Positions 1-8,061 are shown, counted from the stretch's first letter. The stretch: DNA of 64,000 bases from Paracoccaceae bacterium (GCA_027489375.1 JAIXZW010000004.1:1-64000), one strand, 5' to 3'. Translations and numbers: made by a program. The notes: a model not told the origin generated them from the sequence alone.

Positions 1-114
1 CCCCGCCCCCGCCACCTCGTACCGCTCAACCCCCGCATGGGGCGAAAGCGTCGAAGGCGTCAGAATACGGCTCGGCCGCGGAGGGCCGGAGATCACGCGG
101 GGATAGTCGAGCAT
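1..114 (-). CDS. Partial unknown ORF downstream of dmmC (5' end only)
   Basis: An open frame starts with ATG at 114, eight bases after the dmmC stop, and stays open to the window edge (38 codons, beginning MLDYPRVISGPPRP). An AGGAA stretch sits about 7 bases upstream. The tight spacing suggests a fifth gene of the dmm operon. I do not recognise the N-terminus and too little is present to assign a family. It could also be a chance open frame, since the GC content here favours long frames. Confidence 0.45.
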   Translation of the reverse strand, partial: MLDYPRVISGPPRPSRILTPSTLSPHAGVERYEVAGAG

Positions 115-122
115 GTCGGTTC

Positions 123-1166
123 CTATTCGTCCGGCCACCACCCGGGAGAGGTGGGGGCGCCATCGTCGAATTGCGAGAGATATTGCACCATCAGCTCGCG
201 GTTGCGGATGAACCCCTTGTAGGTCGAAAGCTCGGGGTCGATGTCGCGGATCACCCGATGCAGGCGGCGCGCCCATTTCGGGATCGTCACCAGCTCCTCG
301 AATTTGATCAGGTAGCAGCGGATCGGGAAGGCGATGGCGTTGGAGCGCGGCAGGCGGTGCAGGGTCTGCAACTCCACCCGCAGATGCTGGCGGTTCCCGA
401 TGTTTTCGGGCGTCAGCGTGGTCTTGGTCGGCCCCCATTTCGGGTAATTCTCGGGGCTGGTGTCCAAGAGCGGATCGACCGTCATGGTCCAGTTGAAGCG
501 GCGGACAGGTGCGCCGTGTTGCAGCTTGAGCAGGAATTTCAGCGCCCGGTCAAAGACGCCCATCTGGTGCGCCTTGGGCACGGGGGCGTGCCATTCGTGA
601 AAGCTCATCCCGATGTCGAAGTCGAGCGACCAGTCGGCTTGGGTCGTCACCATCCCCGCTTCGATCCAGAGGTTGTCGTCGCGCTGGTCTTGCAGCGTGA
701 AATCCCCCTGCGCCTGACGGGTGATGTATTCCATCGGGCCGCAAGGCAGGGTGGTGGGGTCAAGGAAGGTGAACTTCTGCTCGATCTCCATCGGGCGGTT
801 GATCCAGTGCCAGCGGTTGCCGTTCTTGTGCAACTCGAACCACTGCGGATAATCCCGCGCCTTGCTCTCCATGATCAGTTCGAGCAGGTCCCAACCGGCA
901 AGCTCCATATGCGGCAGCGACTGGCAGCGCAGCGGATCGTCGGCGAGCACCTGCGCACGGTCGCGCATTTCGGCCACGTAATGTTCGTCAACGTCGAACA
1001 TATGCTCGAACACCGAACCGGGGCGGCCGGGAACATGCGGCTCCATGTTCACCGAATACATGTAGTCGTCGCGGTCGAAGGGGAAGGGAAACCGCCGGAT
1101 CGCACGGGGCGAGTTCTTGAAGGTGAAATCGTTACGGAAGGTTTCGGTGTTGAATTCCAGACCCAT
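123..1166 (-). CDS. dmmC: Dimethylamine monooxygenase subunit DmmC (DUF3445, haem-dependent oxidative N-demethylase alpha-like)
   Basis: 347 aa, matching the DUF3445/HODM alpha-subunit-like family in length and character (WHWINRP, LRVELQTLHRLPRSNAIAFP, the C-terminal YKGFIRNRELMVQYL region). In roseobacters this protein is the oxygenase-type component of dimethylamine monooxygenase, which turns dimethylamine into monomethylamine and formaldehyde with O2 and NADPH; the classical secondary-amine monooxygenase is a haemoprotein. The start at 1166 is chosen because AAGGAGG lies 6-7 bases upstream; a longer frame to 1223 adds only 19 unrelated residues. It is the last clear gene of dmmDABC, 11 bases after dmmB. 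The metal or haem ligand cannot be assigned by eye. Confidence 0.88.
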   Translation of the reverse strand: MGLEFNTETFRNDFTFKNSPRAIRRFPFPFDRDDYMYSVNMEPHVPGRPGSVFEHMFDVDEHYVAEMRDRAQVLADDPLRCQSLPHMELAGWDLLELIMESKARDYPQWFELHKNGNRWHWINRPMEIEQKFTFLDPTTLPCGPMEYITRQAQGDFTLQDQRDDNLWIEAGMVTTQADWSLDFDIGMSFHEWHAPVPKAHQMGVFDRALKFLLKLQHGAPVRRFNWTMTVDPLLDTSPENYPKWGPTKTTLTPENIGNRQHLRVELQTLHRLPRSNAIAFPIRCYLIKFEELVTIPKWARRLHRVIRDIDPELSTYKGFIRNRELMVQYLSQFDDGAPTSPGWWPDE

Positions 1167-1177
1167 CGCGGCCTCCT

Positions 1178-2143
1178 TCAGCGGTCGAGGACGAGGGACT
1201 TGCCCTCGAAGCGCGAAACGCATGGCATGATCTTGCGGTTGCTGGCCTTGTCTTCGGGGGTCAGCCAGTGATCGTGGTGGTGGATATGGCCGTCACAGCG
1301 GATGACGGCGGTTTCGCATTGTCCACAAGCCCCGCCACGGCAAAGGTAGGGGGCATCGACGCCCGCCGCCTCCATCGCCTCGAGGATGGATTGCGCGGCC
1401 CCCACGGTGACGGTGACGCCCGAGGCGGCAAGCTCCACATCGAAGGGGTTGCCCACGGGCGGGGCAAGGAATTCTTCGGAATGGACGGTGTTCCTGGGCC
1501 ATCCCGCCGCCTCGGCCCGCGATTTGGCCCAGCCGATCATCCCCTTGGGTCCGCAGATGTAGAGATGCGTGCCAAGCGGCTGGCCCTGCAACAGACGGTC
1601 GAGGTCGACCGCCTGCCCTGCCTCGTCATAGTAAAGATGCACGCGGTCGCCATAGGTGGCGGCGAGCGTCTCGCAATAGGCGCCAAGCTGGGGGCTGCGG
1701 GCGGAATAGTGCAGTTCGAACTTCTGCCCCATCTTCTGCAACTGCCCCATCATCGACATGAAGGGCGTGATCCCGATCCCGCCCGCCAGCAGCAGGTGCT
1801 TCTTGGCCCGCGCGTCGATGGGGAACAGGTTGACCGGATGGCTGATCTGCATCCGCATGCCGGCCTTTACCTGTTTGTGCAGGTAAAGCGACCCGCCACG
1901 GCCAAGATCGTCGCGCCGGACCGAGATGGAATAGCCCGAGGTATCCGAAGGGTCGGACATCAGGGAATAGGGGTTCAGACGGCGGGTGCCGTTCTCCTCC
2001 ATCTCGACCACGACATGCGCGCCGCCGGAAAAGGGCGGCATCGCGCCGCCATCGGCGCGGACGAAGCGGAAGCGCTTGATCAGGGAATTGACCTCGACCA
2101 CCTCGGCCACGGTCACGTCGATCTTGGGTGCCCCGACACTCAT
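1178..2143 (-). CDS. dmmB: Dimethylamine monooxygenase reductase subunit DmmB (flavin/NAD(P)/2Fe-2S)
   Basis: 321 aa reductase of the phthalate-dioxygenase-reductase layout: an N-terminal flavin barrel with NPYSLMS near residue 80, an NAD(P) domain with LLLAGGIGITPF and YICGPKGMI, and a C-terminal plant-type 2Fe-2S domain with the cysteine pattern C-x4-C-x2-C (CRGGACGQC) and a distal Cys in MPCVSR. It passes electrons from NAD(P)H to the oxygenase component. The start at 2143 overlaps the dmmA stop as ATGA, so the two genes are probably translationally coupled. An upstream extension to 2320 lies inside dmmA and is rejected. Confidence 0.9.
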   Translation of the reverse strand: MSVGAPKIDVTVAEVVEVNSLIKRFRFVRADGGAMPPFSGGAHVVVEMEENGTRRLNPYSLMSDPSDTSGYSISVRRDDLGRGGSLYLHKQVKAGMRMQISHPVNLFPIDARAKKHLLLAGGIGITPFMSMMGQLQKMGQKFELHYSARSPQLGAYCETLAATYGDRVHLYYDEAGQAVDLDRLLQGQPLGTHLYICGPKGMIGWAKSRAEAAGWPRNTVHSEEFLAPPVGNPFDVELAASGVTVTVGAAQSILEAMEAAGVDAPYLCRGGACGQCETAVIRCDGHIHHHDHWLTPEDKASNRKIMPCVSRFEGKSLVLDR

Positions 2144-2760
2144 TTGAAACGCTCCACCGCCGCAGGCACCAGTCCGGGGTCCTCGGCATCGATATTCACG
2201 CCCTGAAAGGCGGCCAGACGGCGCGAGTAATGGTCGCGCACGAAAAGGTTCAGCCCGCAATGCGAACAGACGAAGGGATCGGTCGTCACATTCTCGGTCA
2301 CGCCCTTGCAATGGACGCATTGCACGCGGCGCGAGAGGGAACCGCGGTGTTCGGTCTGGACCGCCTCGAAGGGCAGGCCCGCCATCATCACCTCGCGCTG
2401 CGCAAGGCCGATGACGGTCTCGGTCCCCGCCAGATAGACCTGCAACCCCATATGCGCATCGGTCAGCACCTTGCGGATGCGCAGCTCGGCGGCGTTGAAG
2501 CTGGGCGCGCGGTGGAATTGCGCGGCCCCCAGCGCCTGCAAGGCGGCGCTCAGGTCGGTGCCATAGGGACCGGGCATGTAGATGATATGCGACTTGGCCA
2601 GCAGCGCGGGCGCATCCGCCCCCGCCTTGGCGAACATGTCGGTGATCGCCTCTGCCCCTTCGCCATCGGCGATGAAGAGATGCGCACTTCCCGCGCGCGG
2701 CGAAAGCTCGCCATAGACGGGGCGCGAGCGGATCGAGGGTTCAAACAGGGTCTTGGTCAT
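2140..2760 (-). CDS. dmmA: Dimethylamine monooxygenase subunit DmmA
   Basis: 206 aa. The C-terminal third carries a CxxC...CxxC zinc-ribbon/rubredoxin-like pair (CVHC, then CSHC about 17 residues later), as expected for the DmmA C-terminal domain; the N-terminal part is a compact alpha/beta region with HLFIADGEGAEA. The order dmmD-dmmA-dmmB-dmmC is that described for marine roseobacters. DmmA is required with DmmB and DmmC for dimethylamine oxidation; its exact role in electron transfer or assembly is not visible here. A strong GC hairpin separates it from dmmD. Confidence 0.87.
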   Translation of the reverse strand: MTKTLFEPSIRSRPVYGELSPRAGSAHLFIADGEGAEAITDMFAKAGADAPALLAKSHIIYMPGPYGTDLSAALQALGAAQFHRAPSFNAAELRIRKVLTDAHMGLQVYLAGTETVIGLAQREVMMAGLPFEAVQTEHRGSLSRRVQCVHCKGVTENVTTDPFVCSHCGLNLFVRDHYSRRLAAFQGVNIDAEDPGLVPAAVERFK

Positions 2761-2787
2761 GATGTCCGGCGAACAGGCAGGGGGAAA

Positions 2788-2809
2788 GGGCGCGCCCGGA
2801 AGCGCGCCC
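2788..2809 (-). terminator. GC-rich hairpin between dmmD and dmmA (possible attenuator)
   Basis: Read on the minus strand, GGGCGCGC and GCGCGCCC form an 8-bp stem with a 6-base loop, followed by TTTCCCCC. It lies in the 57-base gap after the dmmD stop. The weak T-tract suggests partial rather than full termination, which would set different dmmD and dmmABC levels. Confidence 0.5.
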
Positions 2810-2817
2810 CCATGCGT

Positions 2818-3954
2818 TCAGTCCTTGGCGGTGCGGCGCTTCTTTTCCACGTCGTAGAAGGGCATGGAATGGGTGGTGGCCGCGATCTCGCCATGCGTGG
2901 CGCAGTTGACGGTCAGCTTCGTGCCGTTGTTGGCGCAATCGACCGGCAGGCGGGCGATGGCGATGTTGTGCTTGTTCAGCGGCGAATACATCGCCTGCGT
3001 CACCAGCCCGACCTGCTTGCCATCGCGGAACACCGGCGCGCCGTTGCCGGGGGCGTTGGTGCCTTCCATCTTCAGACCCCAGATCTTGAAGCGTTCCTTG
3101 CCCTTAAGCCGGTAATGCTCTTCCGCGCCACGGAAGCCCACCTTGCCGGGCGACACGGTGAAGTCGAGACCAAGCTCCCACAGCGTATCGCCGGGGCCTT
3201 CGTTCTCGAACGGATACATCTCGGAGTTGTCATAGGGGAAGAAGAGGAGGTAGCTTTCCGTCCGCAGCAGGTCGAGCGTTGTGAAGCGGCAGGGGATGAT
3301 CCCCATCGACTTGCCCTCGTCGAGGATGCGGTCCCAGATCATCGGCGCGTCCTGACCGCGCACGAACAGCTCGTACCCACGCTCGCCCGTGTATCCGGTG
3401 CGCGAGATCATCGCGGGCTTGCCGAAAAGGCTGGTCTGCATGTGGGCGAAATAGGGAAGCTGCCGGATGCCCGGCACGTGCTTTTCAAGGTAGTCGACGG
3501 CAAGCGGCCCTTGCAGCGACAGGTCGTGCAGGTTGTCGTCGAAGCGGATCGACACATCGCGCCCCGTGGCGGCCATCGTCAGCTGCTCATGCGCGCCGCC
3601 CGAGCCGTGGACCACCATGAAGGCGTTGGGGCCCATGCGGTAGATCACGCAGTCGTCGATGAACTTGCCCTGATCGTTCAGCATGGTCGCATAGACCGAC
3701 CGCCCCGGCATCAGCTTTTCGATGTTCCGCGTGGTGGCGCGTTCGATCACATGGCTGGCGGCCGGTCCGGTGATATGCACCTTTTTCAGCCCCGAAACAT
3801 CCATCAGCCCCGCCTTGGTGCGGATCGCCATGTATTCGGCATCGGGATCGCCGTCATAGGACCACGCGGTCCCCATCCCCGACCAATCCTCGAGGTTGGA
3901 CCCCAAGGCACGGTGCCGATCACCAAGCGTCGAAAATCGCCACGAATTCGTCAT
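2818..3954 (-). CDS. dmmD: DmmD, GcvT-like aminomethyltransferase/folate-binding protein of the dimethylamine operon
   Basis: 378 aa protein of the glycine-cleavage T-protein family (GcvT/DUF1989-independent folate-binding fold): VHITGPAASHVIERATTRN, SRTGYTGERGYELFV, and a C-terminal barrel with GLVTQAMYSPLNKHNIA. Such proteins bind tetrahydrofolate; as first gene of dmmDABC it probably captures or channels the formaldehyde-level carbon released from dimethylamine (inference). The start at 3954 (MTNSWRFS) has AGGGGGG about 5 bases upstream; the frame extends to 4020 but the extra 22 residues are unlike the family. An operator-like palindrome lies about 77 bases upstream. Confidence 0.85.
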   Translation of the reverse strand: MTNSWRFSTLGDRHRALGSNLEDWSGMGTAWSYDGDPDAEYMAIRTKAGLMDVSGLKKVHITGPAASHVIERATTRNIEKLMPGRSVYATMLNDQGKFIDDCVIYRMGPNAFMVVHGSGGAHEQLTMAATGRDVSIRFDDNLHDLSLQGPLAVDYLEKHVPGIRQLPYFAHMQTSLFGKPAMISRTGYTGERGYELFVRGQDAPMIWDRILDEGKSMGIIPCRFTTLDLLRTESYLLFFPYDNSEMYPFENEGPGDTLWELGLDFTVSPGKVGFRGAEEHYRLKGKERFKIWGLKMEGTNAPGNGAPVFRDGKQVGLVTQAMYSPLNKHNIAIARLPVDCANNGTKLTVNCATHGEIAATTHSMPFYDVEKKRRTAKD

Positions 3955-4030
3955 GTCATCCCCCCTGTAGGATTTCTCATTGAAAGCGAGTGTTCCGCGA
4001 AGCCGCGTAGAAATCAACATTCAAGTGCAA

Positions 4031-4060
4031 AAGTTTTTCCTCTCAGGGAAAATATTTAAC
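4031..4060. promoter_or_regulatory. Operator-like palindrome upstream of dmmD (site 1)
   Basis: On the minus strand the site reads AAATATTTTCCCTGAGAGG followed by AAAAACTTTT. The AATATTTT-CCCTGAG core recurs upstream of tmm (7977-8002) and, in weaker form, upstream of the permease (6359-6391). The adjacent string AACGCTAACGG is also shared with the tmm upstream region (7948-7958). It sits about 77 bases before the dmmD start, a position suited to activator or repressor binding. Confidence 0.55.
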
Positions 4061-4180
4061 GCTAACGGAGGGATTTTCGTCGCTCCTCGACCCGCGACTG
4101 CCCGCCTTTTGGTCAGCGCCGCGCCGTAGCGCAGCGGGGCGATTCTCGACGCTCCACCGTCACGCCCCTGCCCGACCCCG

Positions 4181-4203
4181 GAGAGGGCCGTCTGCCCTCT
4201 CCG
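4181..4203. repeat. GGAGAGGGC/GCCCTCTCC hairpin flanking the composite repeat
   Basis: A perfect 9-bp inverted repeat with a 5-base loop, directly abutting the left side of the longer AAATATCCTCGGGG-type element. It appears to be the outer hairpin of that composite repeat. Confidence 0.6.
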
Positions 4204-4209
4204 GACCTC

Positions 4210-4281
4210 ACCCGAGGATATTTGTGCGAGCGTGAAAGCAGCGCGGCATGCTTTCATGCTCGCTCAAATATCCTCGGGGGG
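4210..4281. repeat. Composite inverted repeat, copy A (GAGGATATTT ... AAATATCCTC)
   Basis: Two 27-base arms (4214-4240 and 4249-4275) match with two mismatches around an 8-base loop. The outer ends are ACCC..GAGGATATTT and AAATATCCTCGGGGGG. The inner stem differs from copy B at 52118-52176 but stays complementary, and both share TGAAAGCAGC near the apex. A G-run/C-run hairpin follows at 4276-4306. Confidence 0.75.
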
Positions 4282-4331
4282 TCAGGGGGGCAGAAAGCCC
4301 CCCCCGCGCGGGCGCAGCAAGGGGAGTCCCC

Positions 4332-4362
4332 AAAAAGGAAAAGGGCGGCCGAAGCCGCCCTT
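4332..4362 (-). terminator. Rho-independent terminator of the APC permease gene
   Basis: On the minus strand GGGCGGC-TTCG-GCCGCCC forms a 7-bp stem with a stable TTCG tetraloop, followed by TTTTCCTTTTT, about 20 bases after the permease stop. It separates the permease transcript from dmmDABC, which therefore needs its own promoter. Confidence 0.85.
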
Positions 4363-4383
4363 CCCCCGTTCTGTAATCAAGGC

Positions 4384-6150
4384 TCAACCCGGAAGGACGA
4401 AGAACCAGTTCGCCCAGAGCACGACACCTGCCCCCGCGACCAGCGCGACATAGGGCCAGATCCCCGCGCGGCGCGGACCCAGGTCGCCGTGATCGGTCAG
4501 GCCCAGATCCTCCATCGCCTCTTTCGGGAAATGGCCTTTGTCCACGATGTAATGCCGCCAGTAGAAGACCGGCAGGATCAGCGCGGCGAAGATCAGCCCC
4601 GACCAGAGCGCGTTGGAATAGCCCCAGACCTTTGCTCCCGCGCCAAGGAAGAGCGCGTTGACGAAGGCAAGACCGCCGTTCATCCAGATCAGCCACATCG
4701 GAGCCTTCCAAGGGCGTTCCATGTGGGGGCTGTCGATGCGGTGGATCCAGCCTGCGTTGAGGTTGAGGAAGTTGAACAGGATGTAGCCCACGTTCGAGAT
4801 GGCGAGCACGTAGAAATACCCGCCCGCATCCGAGGCCAGCGCCAGAAGGATCACGTTGAAGGCAAAGTCCGTCCACATCGCCCCGGTCGGCGCGCCGTTT
4901 TCGTTCACCTTCGACAGGTATTTCGGCAGCCAGCCATCGCGCGACCCTTGGTAGAGCGTGCGCGACGAACCCGCCATCGCGGTCATGATGGCAAGGAAGA
5001 GCGCAAGGATCATCAGCACGACGAAGATCTGGATGACGATCTTGCTCGACCCCAGCATGCCGCCAAGCGCCTCGGCGATGCCGGTGCCGTCGACGATGCC
5101 GGTGGCCAGCATGCCCTCATGCCCCAGAACCCCCTGGAACGAGAAGGGGATCAGGAAGAAGAACACGACGCAGAGCAGGCCCGAATAGAAGATCGCCTTG
5201 AAGGTATCGGTCTTCGGATCGCGCAGTTCGCGCGTGTAGCAGACAGCGGTTTCGAAGCCATAGGTCGACCAGGCCGCGATGTAGAGACCGCCGAGGAAGA
5301 GCGTCCATCCCCCGATGTCCCATGCGCCATTGGTGCCCGAATAGGCCCCCGAAGGCGGCACGATGTCGGTCACGTTCATATAGTCGATCTGGCCCGTCAG
5401 GATCGGCACGATCCCCACGGCAAGCAGCGGCACCAGCACCACGATGGCCAGCACCTTCTGCGCCGAGGCGGTCGAGGCGATGCCCTTGTGCTGGATGGCG
5501 AAGATGATCGCCATCATCACCACGCCGATGACGAAGGTGGAGTTGATGTGCAGGGTGCCCAGACCCGGCACGCTGATCGCCGCCGCTTCCCAGACGCGGA
5601 AGGCGGGGGTCAGTGCGCTGACGGCATCGGCCGTGGCGACGGCAGTGATCGCGTCAGCAGGCGCGGTGCCCGCATTGGCGGCCATGTAATCCACCACCGC
5701 CTGGGTGGTTTCGGTGTAATTGCCAAGGTTGGCCGCGACCCAGTCGAGCACCATCTGGCTTTCCGCCGCCGGAATCGGGAAAAGCGCATTCAGGATGTAG
5801 CCCGCCGCGATGGCGCAGCCCAGGCTCAGCACGGGCGACCATGCGAACCAGTTGCACCACACCGACAGGGGCGCGATCAGCTTGGAATAGCGCAGCCATG
5901 CGGTCGCACCATAGACCGAGGTGCCGCCCGACTTGTTGCCGAACATCCCCGCCATTTCGGCATAGGTGAAGGACTGCACGAAGCCCATGCACATCGAGAT
6001 GATCCAGACGACGAAGGCCGCCTGACCCGCAACACCCGCGATCCCGCCGATGGAGAAAAGGACGAGCGGCGGCACACCGGCGGCGACCCAGAAGGCCCCC
6101 TTCCAGTCAAGCGCGCGGTGCAACCCGCCCGCGTTTTCCTGTGAAGACAT
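4384..6150 (-). CDS. APC-superfamily amino acid/amine permease, candidate methylated-amine transporter
   Basis: 588 aa inner-membrane protein with many hydrophobic segments (about 12-14 by eye). The N-terminal FSIGGIAGVAGQAAFVVW and QSFTYAEMAGMFGNKSGG segments are typical of APC-type permeases. The frame extends to 6285, but the start at 6150 (MSSQEN) is taken because upstream residues are polar and composition-driven, and GGGAG lies upstream. Placement between tmm and dmmDABC and the shared operator suggest uptake of methylated amines or export of an intermediate; this is inference, because APC members also carry many amino acids. The 5' leader is about 400 bases. Confidence 0.8.
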   Translation of the reverse strand: MSSQENAGGLHRALDWKGAFWVAAGVPPLVLFSIGGIAGVAGQAAFVVWIISMCMGFVQSFTYAEMAGMFGNKSGGTSVYGATAWLRYSKLIAPLSVWCNWFAWSPVLSLGCAIAAGYILNALFPIPAAESQMVLDWVAANLGNYTETTQAVVDYMAANAGTAPADAITAVATADAVSALTPAFRVWEAAAISVPGLGTLHINSTFVIGVVMMAIIFAIQHKGIASTASAQKVLAIVVLVPLLAVGIVPILTGQIDYMNVTDIVPPSGAYSGTNGAWDIGGWTLFLGGLYIAAWSTYGFETAVCYTRELRDPKTDTFKAIFYSGLLCVVFFFLIPFSFQGVLGHEGMLATGIVDGTGIAEALGGMLGSSKIVIQIFVVLMILALFLAIMTAMAGSSRTLYQGSRDGWLPKYLSKVNENGAPTGAMWTDFAFNVILLALASDAGGYFYVLAISNVGYILFNFLNLNAGWIHRIDSPHMERPWKAPMWLIWMNGGLAFVNALFLGAGAKVWGYSNALWSGLIFAALILPVFYWRHYIVDKGHFPKEAMEDLGLTDHGDLGPRRAGIWPYVALVAGAGVVLWANWFFVLPG

Positions 6151-6358
6151 GAATAAGAACTCCCTTGTTCCCTGTTGGCCGCAGTTCCCCTGCCGGTTTC
6201 CCCTCGGCTTTCCGGTCTGCGGTTGTTCTGGCCCCTGCCGGTCGTTGCCGCAGGGTCGTCTTTCCTTGTGGCGCGCGCCCTGCACCCGTTCCCGAGCGGC
6301 ACGGGGCAGAGCGGCCCGCCTGCGGCCAGATTGTGCGAGGGAGCGGCTGGCTCAAAGC

Positions 6359-6391
6359 ATTTTTTCACCCTAGGGCAAAAAATATTCTCTT
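6359..6391. promoter_or_regulatory. Operator-like palindrome upstream of the permease (site 3)
   Basis: On the minus strand it reads GAATATTTTTTGCCCTAGGG followed by TGAAAAAAT, resembling sites 1 and 2 in the AATATTTTT-n-CCCT core with an A-rich right half. It is the weakest of the three matches but the only AT-rich block in a GC-rich 400-base region. Confidence 0.45.
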
Positions 6392-6501
6392 GAACCAGAA
6401 AACGCGCAGGAAATGCCGTGAAAGCAGGCGTCAGGCGCGCGTTAGTTCCGGCGCATCTGCGCGTGATCCGGGGCCGAACCACGGCGAATCGCCAAAGCAA
6501 A

Positions 6502-6527
6502 GGGGCCGCGACTCGCGCCGCGGCCCC
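6502..6527 (-). terminator. Probable tmm terminator
   Basis: GGGGCCGCG and CGCGGCCCC form a perfect 9-bp stem with an 8-base loop, followed on the minus strand by TTTGCTTTGG. It lies 23 bases after the tmm stop. The T-tract is imperfect. Confidence 0.6.
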
Positions 6528-6549
6528 CCGGTGTTTCCTGCCCTGCGGA

Positions 6550-7917
6550 TCAGTTGCGCAGATAGGCTTCCATGCTGTCCACCAGCGCGTCCTTCCACGG
6601 CGTGTGATGGATCGGCGCCATCGTTCCGGTGATGACCGAGCGGTACGCGTGGTTGCGGAAGCCCATGATGTCTTCCTTCTTGTGGTCCTTCCATTCGAAG
6701 AAGGCCTCGCAGGCGCCGTCGACGTCGAAGGAGGGGTAATCCGTCTCGGCGATCAGCTCTTTCACATAGTCGCCCTGATAGTGGATGGCATCATGCGCGT
6801 CCTGCCCCGCATCCTCGCCCGCCACGCGGTCGGCGACGTCCTTCAGCAGCACCGCCTTGTCCTTCGGGATCTCGATCCGCCCCATGATCGCATCGCGCAC
6901 CCACCAGGCCTGCGCGTCGAACATGTTGAAGGTGAACCACTGGTCCTGCATGCCCACATAGAACAGCTTCGGATTATGCACCCAAGCCACGCCTTTGTAG
7001 AGGTCGGCGGTCGCCAGACGGTTCGCGGTCTTGAGCCGCAGGTCGTCGGGCAGGAAGGGGAAGTGGTGCTTGTAGCCGGTGCAAAGGATGATGGCATCGA
7101 CCTTCTTCGAGGTTCCATCGGCGAAATAGGCGGTGGTTTCATCCACCCGTTCGAGCTTCGGCACCTCTTTCCAGTTGTCGGGCCAGTTGAAGCCCATCGG
7201 CGCGTTGCGGTAGGCCACCGTGATCGACTTCGCCCCGTATTTCCAGCATTGCGAGCCGATGTCTTCCGCCGAATAGGAGGAGCCGAGGATCAGGATATCC
7301 TTGCCCTTGAACTCCATCGCGTCGCGGAAATCGTGGGCGTGCAGAACGCGGCCGCCGAATTGCGAGAATCCGGGGTATTCCGGCACGTTCGGGGTCGAGA
7401 AATGGCCCGAGCAGACGATGACGTTGTCGAAGATTTCCTCGTACATCCGGTCCGCCACAAGGTCATGGACGGTGACGGTGAACATGCCGGTCTTGTCGTC
7501 GTATTTCACGAAACGCACGGGGGTGCAGAAGCGGATCCAGTCGCGCACGCCCGCCTTCTTCACGCGCCCTTCGATATAGTCGAAGAGCACGGCGCGCGGC
7601 GGGTAGCTGGCGATCTGCTTGCCGAAATGTTCCTCGAAGGAATAGTCGGCGAATTCCAGCCCCTCTTTCGGCCCGTTCGACCAGAGGTAGCGATACATCG
7701 AGCAATGGACCGGCTCGCCATGTTCATCGAGGCCGGTGCGCCACGTATAGTTCCACAGCCCGCCCCAGTTCGCCTGCTTTTCGAAGCAGACGATTTCCGG
7801 AATTTCAGCCCCCTTCGCCTTGGCCGACTGGAAGGCGCGCAGTTGCGCAAGGCCGGACGGCCCCGCGCCGATCACCGCGACGCGCTTCTTGGACGGATTT
7901 TTCGCGTGTTCAGTCAT
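6550..7917 (-). CDS. tmm: Trimethylamine monooxygenase Tmm (flavin-containing monooxygenase)
   Basis: 455 aa class B flavin monooxygenase that oxidises trimethylamine to trimethylamine N-oxide with NADPH and O2. Visible motifs: FAD-binding GAGPSGLA near residue 12, the FMO identifying region [16 protein letters not shown]-binding [10 protein letters not shown], and [11 protein letters not shown]. Length and the C-terminal [17 protein letters not shown] region fit bacterial Tmm (about 445-460 aa). The ATG at 7917 is preferred over a TTG at 7926; AAGGGG lies 10 bases upstream. It is transcribed separately from the permease and dmm operon but carries the shared operator about 60 bases upstream. 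Confidence 0.92.
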   Translation of the reverse strand: MTEHAKNPSKKRVAVIGAGPSGLAQLRAFQSAKAKGAEIPEIVCFEKQANWGGLWNYTWRTGLDEHGEPVHCSMYRYLWSNGPKEGLEFADYSFEEHFGKQIASYPPRAVLFDYIEGRVKKAGVRDWIRFCTPVRFVKYDDKTGMFTVTVHDLVADRMYEEIFDNVIVCSGHFSTPNVPEYPGFSQFGGRVLHAHDFRDAMEFKGKDILILGSSYSAEDIGSQCWKYGAKSITVAYRNAPMGFNWPDNWKEVPKLERVDETTAYFADGTSKKVDAIILCTGYKHHFPFLPDDLRLKTANRLATADLYKGVAWVHNPKLFYVGMQDQWFTFNMFDAQAWWVRDAIMGRIEIPKDKAVLLKDVADRVAGEDAGQDAHDAIHYQGDYVKELIAETDYPSFDVDGACEAFFEWKDHKKEDIMGFRNHAYRSVITGTMAPIHHTPWKDALVDSMEAYLRN

Positions 7918-7976
7918 TTTGTGCAAACCCCTTGCCCTGTTTGCCCGAACGCTAACGGCGGGGCATATTCACTGTC

Positions 7977-8002
7977 AAATATTTTTCCCTGAGTGAATAT
8001 TT
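7977..8002. promoter_or_regulatory. Operator-like palindrome upstream of tmm (site 2)
   Basis: A perfect 7-bp inverted repeat AAATATT (7977-7983) and AATATTT (7996-8002) encloses TTTCCCTGAGTG. It is the best-formed of three related sites before tmm, dmmD and the permease. A second shared string, AACGCTAACGG, lies at 7948-7958 between the site and the tmm start. Confidence 0.6.
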
Positions 8003-8061
8003 CGCACCGATTTGCACAACACCAGCCGCGCAATCCTTGGGCGTTTGCCGGAAAAGAAGGG

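Larger units (their letters stand above)
3955..4383. other. Intergenic region dmmD / permease
   Basis: No credible gene. In order it holds the dmmD leader, a methylamine-operator-like palindrome (4031-4060), a GGAGAGGGC/GCCCTCTCC hairpin (4181-4203), a long composite inverted repeat (4214-4275) with a G-rich tail, and the permease terminator (4332-4362). Confidence 0.8.
6151..6549. other. Intergenic region tmm / permease (long leader)
   Basis: 399 bases without a credible gene. It contains the tmm terminator hairpin near 6502-6527 and, at 6359-6391, an AT-rich palindrome related to the tmm and dmmD upstream sites. The operator lies about 209 bases from the permease start, so the permease transcript may have a long 5' untranslated region. 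Confidence 0.75.

Noticed and set aside
171-2206. Long plus-strand frames opposite dmmCBA (and similar long antisense frames over pdh, GTA, tig, nrdJ)
   Set aside because: They have Arg/His/Gly/Pro-rich composition without family motifs, lack convincing ribosome sites and mirror real genes; high GC explains their length.
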